34,530 bases of DNA from Bacteriovoracaceae bacterium. GTDB lineage: Bacteria > Bdellovibrionota > Bacteriovoracia > Bacteriovoracales > Bacteriovoracaceae. The stretch's first letter is position 1. Each line of letters starts with the position of its first letter. A program made the position numbers and the translations under genes. This document shows, piece by piece, positions 9,004 to 16,236 of this stretch. The stretch spans positions 1-34,530 of the forward strand of contig JAGLCH010000296.1 in NCBI GenBank assembly GCA_023146355.1, read 5' to 3'. The notes below the pieces were generated by a model, which saw only the letters and a program-made list of their open reading frames with translations, made no database searches and was not told the origin of the DNA.

Positions 9004-9240
9004 ATGCCAAGAAATGATGGAACTGGACCTATGGGTTTAGGAGCAAGAACAGGACGCCAAGGTAACCAGAGCAGCGAAAACAATGCAGGAAGAGGCCTAG
9101 GTCGTGGTAATAAAAACGGCAATGGAAGAAGAAATGGTCTTTGCGCTGCCCCTACAGCTGATGCTGGTCAGCTAATCAATCGTATTCAGCAAATAGAAGC
9201 TGAGCTCCTGGATATAAAAGAAAAGCTTGGTAAGCTGTAA
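9004..9240 (+). CDS. DUF5320-type small Gly-rich protein
   Basis: This 78-residue protein starts with MPRNDGTGPMGLGARTGR, the signature N-terminus of DUF5320 proteins. A Gly/Asn/Arg-rich flexible middle follows, with a single Cys at about 47, and then a C-terminal amphipathic helix (about 55-78) likely to form a coiled coil. The ribosome site AGGAGGA is close to ideal. In many anaerobes such proteins sit beside Mrp-type ATPases and NifX/NifB-type cofactor proteins, but their biochemical role is unknown. The neighbour here is indeed a short Mrp-type ATPase. The usual cysteine-rich middle of many homologues is nearly absent. A strong terminator follows 36 bases after the stop. Confidence 0.75.
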   Translation: MPRNDGTGPMGLGARTGRQGNQSSENNAGRGLGRGNKNGNGRRNGLCAAPTADAGQLINRIQQIEAELLDIKEKLGKL

Positions 9241-9276
9241 TTATCAAGCAAGTCGTCCTGATTAAATCAGAATGCA

Positions 9277-9307
9277 AAAGGGAGCCCTAAGGCCCCCTTT
9301 TTTTATC
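9277..9307. terminator. Bidirectional rho-independent terminator
   Basis: A GC-rich hairpin (AAAGGGaGCC, loop CTAA, GGCcCCCTTT, with one internal mismatch) is followed by seven T on the plus strand, and by TTTT in the opposite direction. It serves the DUF5320-type gene on the plus strand and the groES-groEL operon on the minus strand. Confidence 0.85.
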
Positions 9308-9327
9308 TAAAATTTGAGTTTTTTAAA

Positions 9328-10983
9328 TTACATCATACCAGGCATTCCACCCATTCCGCCCATTCCACCGCCACCCATTGGTGGCATAGCTGGACCGGCC
9401 TCAGAAGGAACATCTGCGATCATTGTTTCAGTTGTTAGCATAAGCCCTGAAACAGATGATGCATTTTGAAGTGCAGAACGAACAACCTTTGTTGGGTCAA
9501 TGATTCCGTTTTCAACTAGATCTTCAAATCTAGCGTGAAGAGCATTGAAACCAAAAGTGATTGATGGATTTGCCTTAACCTCATTAACAATGACTGATCC
9601 TTCAAGACCTGCATTCTCAGCAATTAGTCTTAGAGGCTCTTCAACTGCGCGCTTAACAATCGCGATACCAAAGTCTTGCTCAGTAGAACCTGTTTTATAT
9701 TCATCAAGAGCAGTTGCCGCGCGAACAAGAGCTGTTCCACCACCAACAACGATACCTTCTTGAGCAGCAGCTCTAGTAGCGTTAAGTGCATCCTCAACAC
9801 GATCTTTCTTCTCTTTCATTTCTGTTTCAGTTGGAGCACCAACATTAATAACTGCAACTCCACCAGAAAGCTTAGCTAATCTCTCTTGAAGCTTTTCGCG
9901 GTCATAATCTGACGTAGTATCTTCAACTTGTCTTCTGATCATTCCAACTCTGTCTTCAACAGCAGTCTTTTCACCAGCACCATCAACGATAACTGTATTT
10001 TCTTTGTCAATAGTTACACGTTTTGCACGCCCAAGGTGAATCAGCTCTGTAGTTTCAAGTGACATTCCAATCTCTTCTGAAATGACTGTTCCACCAGTTA
10101 GAATCGCAATATCTTTAAGCATCTCTTTTCTTCTATCACCAAAACCAGGCGCCTTAACAGCACATACGTTTAATGTTCCGCGAAGCTTATTTACAACTAG
10201 AGTTGTGAGGGCCTCACCATCAATGTCTTCAGCGATAATAAGAAGAGGCTTATTTGTTTGAACAGATTTCTCAAGCACTGGAAGGAGTTCCTTCATACTT
10301 GAAATTTTCTTATCAGTAATAAGGATATGTGGCTCATCAAAACCAACTTCCATTTTTTCTGGATTAGTTACGAAATATGGAGAAAGGTATCCGCGGTCAA
10401 ACTGCATCCCTTCAACTACGTCGAGTGTTGTCTCAGCTGTCTTTGACTCTTCGATTGTAATAACACCATCAGTCCCAACTTTTGCCATTGCCTCTGAAAG
10501 AAGCTTTCCAATTTCAGGATCGTTGTTCCCAGAGATAGTAGCAACCTGAGCAATTTCTTCGTCAGTTTGAACTTCCTTACTCATCTCTTGAAGCTTAGTA
10601 ACTAATTTTCCAACCGCAAGATCAATTCCGCGCTTAAGATTCATTGGATTATGACCAGCAGTAACAAGCTTTACACCTTCACGGTAAATAGCTTGAGCAA
10701 GAACTGTTGCAGTTGTAGTACCGTCACCAGCGTCTTCATTCGTCTTTTGAGCAACTTCCTTAACCATTTGAGCACCCATGTTCTCAAATGCATTCTCAAG
10801 CTCAATTTCCTTGGCAACAGTAACACCATCTTTTGTGATGTGAGGTCCACCAAAAGACTTCTGGATAACAACATTGCGCCCCTTTGGCCCAAGGGTAACT
10901 TTTACTGCATTCGCAAGTTGATTTACACCACTGAGGATAAGCTTTCTTGCGTCTTCACCATACTTAATTTCTTTAGCTGACAT
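9328..10983 (-). CDS. groL: Chaperonin GroEL (Hsp60, large subunit)
   Basis: GroEL is the tetradecameric ATP-dependent folding cage of the cytoplasm, working with GroES. At 551 residues it is full length. The ATP-binding motif GDGTTTA is at about 86-92, the conserved hinge and apical segments are present throughout, and the C-terminus is the flexible Gly/Met-rich tail GGMGGMPGMM. The ATG has AGGAG at good spacing. It is the second gene of a groES-groEL operon (24-bp gap) that ends at a bidirectional hairpin terminator. Only one chaperonin is seen in the window. Confidence 0.98.
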   Translation of the reverse strand: MSAKEIKYGEDARKLILSGVNQLANAVKVTLGPKGRNVVIQKSFGGPHITKDGVTVAKEIELENAFENMGAQMVKEVAQKTNEDAGDGTTTATVLAQAIYREGVKLVTAGHNPMNLKRGIDLAVGKLVTKLQEMSKEVQTDEEIAQVATISGNNDPEIGKLLSEAMAKVGTDGVITIEESKTAETTLDVVEGMQFDRGYLSPYFVTNPEKMEVGFDEPHILITDKKISSMKELLPVLEKSVQTNKPLLIIAEDIDGEALTTLVVNKLRGTLNVCAVKAPGFGDRRKEMLKDIAILTGGTVISEEIGMSLETTELIHLGRAKRVTIDKENTVIVDGAGEKTAVEDRVGMIRRQVEDTTSDYDREKLQERLAKLSGGVAVINVGAPTETEMKEKKDRVEDALNATRAAAQEGIVVGGGTALVRAATALDEYKTGSTEQDFGIAIVKRAVEEPLRLIAENAGLEGSVIVNEVKANPSITFGFNALHARFEDLVENGIIDPTKVVRSALQNASSVSGLMLTTETMIADVPSEAGPAMPPMGGGGMGGMGGMPGMM

Positions 10984-11007
10984 TCTGTATCTCCTAAACT
11001 TTATTTA

Positions 11008-11295
11008 TTATTCAATTACACCGAGGATGTCACTTTCCTTCATCATAAGGAATTCCTCACCCTCAAACTTAATTTCCTGTCCGGCGTACTTTGCGAAAAG
11101 AATACGATTCCCTTCTGATACGTCAAGAGCAGTGATCGAGCCGTCTTGATTTCTATAACCAGGCCCAACTGAGATAACCTCGCCCTGCATAGGCTTTTCA
11201 GCATGTGCATCTGGAATAATGATTCCACTAGCTGTTTTTGATTCTTCTTCAATTCTCTTCACAACGATTTTATCTTGAAGTGGTCTTATTTTCAT
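11008..11295 (-). CDS. groS: Co-chaperonin GroES (Hsp10)
   Basis: GroES is the 10-kDa lid of the GroEL chamber. At 95 residues it has the standard length, with the MKIRPLQDKIVVKR start, the mobile loop around 16-30, and the conserved VGPGYRNQDG and IKFEGEEFL segments. The ATG has GGAGG six bases upstream. It is the first gene of the groES-groEL operon. On the minus strand there are TATAAT-like -10 boxes upstream (for example at 11366-11371), but no good -35 box and no CIRCE inverted repeat (TTAGCACTC-N9-GAGTGCTAA) between it and the divergent ClC gene. HrcA control of the classical kind is therefore not supported by the sequence. Confidence 0.97.
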   Translation of the reverse strand: MKIRPLQDKIVVKRIEEESKTASGIIIPDAHAEKPMQGEVISVGPGYRNQDGSITALDVSEGNRILFAKYAGQEIKFEGEEFLMMKESDILGVIE

Positions 11296-11470
11296 TTCAA
11301 TCCTCCGGATCTCTTCATTATATGATTTATGTGATTATAAATTTTGAACGCAAAGACTATCTTTAATTATAAAAGAAAACCACTAATTTTCCTCTTTATT
11401 TTGAGGCCCTTGAGGAGTATTACTTAAGGTGAAATACCTTTAACTATTATTTTTAACAAGCGGTGCACAA

Positions 11471-13375
11471 TTGAAGGCCAGAGAGTTTTGGAAATTACAT
11501 ATTCTTGGACCCTTTTTAAAGGATGATGCAGCTAAAGAGAATACCTACTTAGCACTGTCTATTCTTACTGGATTTTGCGCAGCAGTGGTTGCCGTTTTCA
11601 TTAAGTATGCCACCCATGCTCTCACTGAATTTTTCGGAACAGGTCAATCGTTCAGCCTCAATTCCATATTATGGGGTGGTGCTGCCATTTTAATTTCAGG
11701 TTTTCTCACTACCCGTTTTTTCGAAAATTCTGCAGGCTCTGGTATCCCTAAGACTAGAGTTGCCTTAGCTGTTTTCAACGGTAAGATTCCATTTAAAGAT
11801 ACATTAGCAAAACTGGTCTGCTCTATCTTAAGCCTCTCCTCTGGATTTTCACTGGGACGTGAAGGACCAACTGTTGCTATCGCTTCAGGAATTGGATCTG
11901 CCTTTGGTGAATTTTTCCATCTCTCAAAAAAGAAAGTAAAAAACCTTGTTGCCATGGGTGCAGCTGGTGGCCTTGCTGCCGCCTTCAATACTCCAATAGC
12001 TGCGGTTACCTTTACCTTAGAAGAGGTTATTGGTGATCTTAATGCCAAGGTTTTGGGCTCTATTATTGTCTCCACAATTGTGGCCTCTGTTACCGCCCTT
12101 CTCCTTCAAGGAGACCAACCGACATTTGCAGAGCTTCACTATAAGCTAGGCGATGTGCGAGAGCTTTTTGTCTATTTTGTTGTTGGTCTTTCTGCTGCTG
12201 TCGTGGGCCCCCTCTGGGTACGCTCAGTATTAAAAATGCGTGAAATCAATCAGAAGATATTCAGAGGACATAAGCTTACAGTTATCATGGTAACATTTGG
12301 TATTGTGGCCCTTGTATCTCTTTTCAATACTGACGTTCTCGGCAGTGGTCATGAGACCATTGAGAAGACACTACATGCCTACTTTTCAGACTGGCGAATC
12401 CTTCTAACACTGCTCGTCTTGAAATTCGCACTAACAACTCTATGTTACAGTTCTGGTGTCAGTGGTGGCCTTTTTATGCCCACCCTTATGACCGGAGCAC
12501 TACTTGGTGGACTTGTTGGATCTATTTTTCAACTGTTTTTCCCTGAACTAATTGTAAGTGTTGGCTCCTACGCACTAGTTGGAATGGGTGCCTATTTCGC
12601 CGCAGTTATCCGCACTCCAATCACCTCAATAATTATGGTCTTTGAGATGACCCGAGACTATAAGATCATGCTCCCATTGATGATCGCCAACATTACAGCG
12701 TATGCAATTGCAAAAAGACTTCACAAGGGATCTGTTTACGAAAACATTTCTCAGCAAGACGGAATTTATCTTCCAAGCCATGAAGATAATGAAATGATGG
12801 ACACCCTTTTAGTTGAAGACGCCATGGTATCTGAAGTGGTTACCCTTAACTCTAAGCTTCCTGTTATTGAGGCATTACGCCAGATCAAAAAGAGTGATAT
12901 TTCCGGCTACCCCGTTCTCAATAACGGATTAATGGTTGGAATGGTTTCAAAATCTGATATTGCCCGTGCCTGTGCCCGCCGCGAAGGCTATCGAATGATC
13001 GAGTCCGTTGCCGAACGGAGTATTGTGAAAATCTACTCCGACCAATCTCTGATGGTGGCCTTTCATCGCCTTAGAAAATTTAACATCTCGCGTCTCCCAG
13101 TTGTAAGTCGACTTAATAATCGTAGAATTATAGGTCTCATTACAGCAGAGGATATCGTTAACAAGTTTGGTTATCATGTTAAAGAAGAAATGGAAGAGGG
13201 CCAAGAACTATTTGACTTCGACCAAATTGAGGAACAGTTCGACTTTGACCAAATCGAAGAGCTTGAGCAAAACGCAGTGGAAGGCGAGACCGAAGTTAGC
13301 TCAAAGGCCCCTGCAGATAATCTAGATGATGCTGCTATACGCATAGAGAAAGAATTTAAAAAAGAGAAAGAGTAA
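11471..13375 (+). CDS. ClC-family H+/Cl- exchange transporter with C-terminal CBS pair
   Basis: This 634-residue inner-membrane protein is a ClC chloride transporter. The selectivity motifs are all visible: GSGIP (89-93), GREGP (129-133, with gating glutamate E131) and GGLFMP (332-337). E185 in the LEE motif matches the inner proton glutamate of E. coli ClC, which suggests an H+/Cl- antiporter rather than a channel. About 400 residues of membrane domain are followed by two CBS domains (about 445-500 and 505-560), which commonly bind adenine nucleotides, and an acidic tail with a duplicated nonapeptide. The first possible start after an in-frame stop is TTG at 11471, with no clear ribosome site, so the N-terminus is uncertain. 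The gene is divergent from groES and convergent with polA. Confidence 0.92.
   Translation: MKAREFWKLHILGPFLKDDAAKENTYLALSILTGFCAAVVAVFIKYATHALTEFFGTGQSFSLNSILWGGAAILISGFLTTRFFENSAGSGIPKTRVALAVFNGKIPFKDTLAKLVCSILSLSSGFSLGREGPTVAIASGIGSAFGEFFHLSKKKVKNLVAMGAAGGLAAAFNTPIAAVTFTLEEVIGDLNAKVLGSIIVSTIVASVTALLLQGDQPTFAELHYKLGDVRELFVYFVVGLSAAVVGPLWVRSVLKMREINQKIFRGHKLTVIMVTFGIVALVSLFNTDVLGSGHETIEKTLHAYFSDWRILLTLLVLKFALTTLCYSSGVSGGLFMPTLMTGALLGGLVGSIFQLFFPELIVSVGSYALVGMGAYFAAVIRTPITSIIMVFEMTRDYKIMLPLMIANITAYAIAKRLHKGSVYENISQQDGIYLPSHEDNEMMDTLLVEDAMVSEVVTLNSKLPVIEALRQIKKSDISGYPVLNNGLMVGMVSKSDIARACARREGYRMIESVAERSIVKIYSDQSLMVAFHRLRKFNISRLPVVSRLNNRRIIGLITAEDIVNKFGYHVKEEMEEGQELFDFDQIEEQFDFDQIEELEQNAVEGETEVSSKAPADNLDDAAIRIEKEFKKEKE
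13211..13264 (+). repeat. Tandem 27-bp duplication in the ClC tail (nonapeptide FDFDQIEEx)
   Basis: Residues 581-589 and 590-598 read FDFDQIEEQ and FDFDQIEEL in tandem. The two 27-base DNA copies differ at several third codon positions but, apart from the last codon, encode the same peptide. Confidence 0.75.
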
Positions 13376-13399
13376 ATAGCTCTAGCATCACCTGATTTT

Positions 13400-16111
13400 T
13401 TACTTAAGGTCGAACCAATTCACACCAATCCCCATATCTACAGTGAGAGGAACAGAGAGTTTCACAACACTTTCCATCTCTGTGCGAACTAGGTTTTTCA
13501 TCTGTGCCAACTCTTCTTCAACTACTTCAAAAATAAGTTCATCGTGAACCTGAAGCAACATCTTTGACTTCATCTGATTTTCAGTCATTATTTTATCAAT
13601 TGAGATCATTGCAAATTTTATAATATCTGCCGCTGTTCCCTGAATGGGGGAATTGATTGCCTCGCGTTCAGCGAAGGACTTAATAGTGCGATTGGTTGAG
13701 TTAATGTTGGGAAGGAAACGCTTTCTACCATACATCGTTTCAGCATATCCCGTTTCTTCACAGCGTTCGCGTAAAATATCAAGATATGATTTCACCATTG
13801 AAAACTTCTGAAAATAATTGGTGATATATTCCTTTGCTTCTCCCCGAGAAATCCCTAAGGATTTTGCAAGGCCAAAAGAAGACTGGCCATACATCAGGCC
13901 AAAATTTACAGCTTTAGCAACTCTACGATCTCCATCAGTGACTTTATCTAAGGAAATCCCCATGACCTCAGAGGCCGTTTGAGCGTGAATATCTTCCCCT
14001 GCATTGAATGCCTTCACCATTGTAGGATCTTCTGAGAAGTGGGCCAACAGACGAAGCTCAACCTGAGAGTAGTCAGCAGTTAAGAGGATCTTTCCTCTTT
14101 GGGCGATAAATCCTTTTCTTACCTTTTTCCCCTCAACACTTCTAACAGGAATATTCTGAAGATTGGGATTAGTACTTGAGAGACGCCCTGTTGCTGCCAC
14201 ATGGGCATTGAAGCTGGTGTGAACTCTCTTAGAACTTTCACTCACAAGCGCTGGTAGCGCCCTAACATAGGTTGAGAGAATTTTATCAATTTCACGGTAA
14301 CGTAAAATCATAGCAGGAACTTCACTCTCCGTTGTGGCCACAAGTTCTTCGAGGACTTCAGAGTTTGTAGAATAACCTGTCTTTGTTTTTTTTAGTGCAG
14401 GAAGTCCTAGCTCATCAAACAGAAAAGCTCCAACTTGCTTCGGTGAACGCAGGTTGATAGGTTCACTAGCAAATGCTCCCACCTCTCCTTCAATTTTTGC
14501 TACCTCTTCTGCCAGTTCATGTTCTAATTTTTTTAGGTAAGGAGGGTTTAGCATAATTCCATTTTGCTCCATCTTTGCCAGAACCTTCAATAGAGGAAGA
14601 TCCATCTCAAATAGAACACTCTCAAGACCGTGATTTCCAAGCCTCTCAGTCAACTCTTCAGCGGCAACATATGTAAGGTGTGCTCGTGGCGAGAAGTACT
14701 CAAATAACTCTCCAGCGGTAAAATCGCTTGGAGAGCTTTTCTTATCCCATTTAGGCAGCTCAAAACCAAGATAGCTGAGAGCAATATTTTCAAGCTCGTG
14801 CTTCCCTCCCGGATCGGCCACAAAGTGGGCCTGGGTGAGGTCGTACATCTCCCCAGAAAATTCAGGACTCAAACGGTATACACTTTTACTATCAGTGGTG
14901 ATTAGTTGAAACTCTTCCCTTTTAACAGTCAGCTCGAGAAATCGAGATAGATTTTCAGGACTTAAATTTTCAGTTCCTGAAAAAGGAGTCATTCCAAAAG
15001 GAAGAGTATTAATCTCTTCGCCATCAAAGGTGAAGCTAATGGTCACTAAATGCTTGTCGACCACTTCGTCACTTGAAAAATGAAAGTAAGCAGCAGCTTT
15101 TTTTTCACTCTCAATTTTTGCCATAAAGCTATTTACGCTTTCTGAAGTGATCATAGTGTTTTTAAGTTCAGTTTTCTCAATTGCTGCCGGTGCCTCCATG
15201 ACAAAAGGCGCACTCGTTTCTTCTGCCTGAACTACTGCTTGATGATCAATTTTTGCCAGGTTTTTTATCCTAGTTATGGCACTTCTAAAGCCCAACCTTG
15301 CAAGAAGCTCAAATAGGGAATCATCGGCAGAAAAAGTATAGAGCATCTCTTTTGCAGTGACTCCCAGATCGAGATCGGTAGGGATCTGAATAAGAGTTTT
15401 AGATAGAAGCCCGGACTCCAGATGGTCTGAGAATGCCTCAATAACCTTCTTTCCTTTAAGGAGATCTTTATTCTCAATACAGCCTTCTAGAGTTTTATAC
15501 TCTCCAAGAAGTTTTGCTGCTCCCTTAGCGCCAATTCCACGCATTCCGGGAATATTATCCGAAGTATCCCCTAGCATCGAGAGGTAATCGACGATTTGAT
15601 TGGGCCATACCCCCATTTTATCAAATACCTGCTGAGGGCCGTAAATGATATCTTTTGAGGTATCCAGCATTTTGATTTTCTCATCAACAAACTGCATTAA
15701 GTCTTTATCGCTTGAGGCGATAAAAATCTCATCAAACTCCTCTTTCCACTGAGTTACAGAGGAGCCAATAACATCGTCTGCCTCATACTTTTGAATTCTT
15801 ATGCTAGGAAGCTTCAGCTTATCCACCAGTTCGTCGATAAGTAAGAATTGTGGAATTAGATCTTCTGGAGTTTCTGAGCGGTTGGCCTTGTATTCGGGAT
15901 ACATATCTTTTCGAAAGGTATCTCTTCCAGCGTCTCGCGCAATAAGAACATGGCTTGGAGTATATTGAGATAAGAGCTTAAGTAGCATCGAGAGAACACC
16001 ACTTACCGCATTTACCGGAGTTCCATCAGGAGAATTTAACATCCGAATAGCGTGGTAAGCGCGAAAGATAAAACTACTAATGTCGACGACAATTAATCTC
16101 TTTTTATTCAT
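13400..16111 (-). CDS. polA: DNA polymerase I (5' nuclease, inactive-looking 3'-5' exonuclease, polymerase)
   Basis: DNA polymerase I fills gaps and removes RNA primers. The start chosen is the ATG at 16111 (MNKKRLIVVDISSF), matching the family N-terminus; an upstream in-frame ATG at 16195 would add 28 unrelated residues. This gives 903 residues. Residues 1-285 form the 5' nuclease, with the YEADDVIG and SSDKD acidic motifs. Residues of about 320-510 correspond to the 3'-5' exonuclease domain, but the DxE motif is not visible (the segment reads AYFHFSSDE) and the later acidic motifs also appear lost, so proofreading is probably absent. The polymerase domain carries motif A DYSQVELR (D680), motif B around KAVNFGLMYG, and motif C VHDE (D857). 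GGGAG lies nine bases before the start. It is convergent with the ClC gene. Confidence 0.95.
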   Translation of the reverse strand: MNKKRLIVVDISSFIFRAYHAIRMLNSPDGTPVNAVSGVLSMLLKLLSQYTPSHVLIARDAGRDTFRKDMYPEYKANRSETPEDLIPQFLLIDELVDKLKLPSIRIQKYEADDVIGSSVTQWKEEFDEIFIASSDKDLMQFVDEKIKMLDTSKDIIYGPQQVFDKMGVWPNQIVDYLSMLGDTSDNIPGMRGIGAKGAAKLLGEYKTLEGCIENKDLLKGKKVIEAFSDHLESGLLSKTLIQIPTDLDLGVTAKEMLYTFSADDSLFELLARLGFRSAITRIKNLAKIDHQAVVQAEETSAPFVMEAPAAIEKTELKNTMITSESVNSFMAKIESEKKAAAYFHFSSDEVVDKHLVTISFTFDGEEINTLPFGMTPFSGTENLSPENLSRFLELTVKREEFQLITTDSKSVYRLSPEFSGEMYDLTQAHFVADPGGKHELENIALSYLGFELPKWDKKSSPSDFTAGELFEYFSPRAHLTYVAAEELTERLGNHGLESVLFEMDLPLLKVLAKMEQNGIMLNPPYLKKLEHELAEEVAKIEGEVGAFASEPINLRSPKQVGAFLFDELGLPALKKTKTGYSTNSEVLEELVATTESEVPAMILRYREIDKILSTYVRALPALVSESSKRVHTSFNAHVAATGRLSSTNPNLQNIPVRSVEGKKVRKGFIAQRGKILLTADYSQVELRLLAHFSEDPTMVKAFNAGEDIHAQTASEVMGISLDKVTDGDRRVAKAVNFGLMYGQSSFGLAKSLGISRGEAKEYITNYFQKFSMVKSYLDILRERCEETGYAETMYGRKRFLPNINSTNRTIKSFAEREAINSPIQGTAADIIKFAMISIDKIMTENQMKSKMLLQVHDELIFEVVEEELAQMKNLVRTEMESVVKLSVPLTVDMGIGVNWFDLK

Positions 16112-16198
16112 GGCCTTAGACTCCCTGGATTTGGCCTTTTGACTATAGAAAAGATATTGTTTAAAGGCCAGATGATTAACCCAATGACATTGCATAAG

Positions 16199-16213
16199 AC
16201 CTGGAAACCAGGT
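16199..16213. repeat. Short inverted repeat ACCTGG-AAA-CCAGGT
   Basis: This is a perfect 6-bp inverted repeat with a three-base spacer in the divergent polA/M16C intergenic region, just before the ribosome site of the protease gene. It could be a small operator or leader hairpin; chance is also possible at this length. Confidence 0.35.
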
Positions 16214-16236
16214 TGAAAATAATGAGGAGAATATTA

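Noticed and set aside
16213..16236. TTG start eight codons upstream for the M16C protease
   Set aside because: The ATG at 16237 has AGGAG at good spacing and starts the lipoprotein signal directly.
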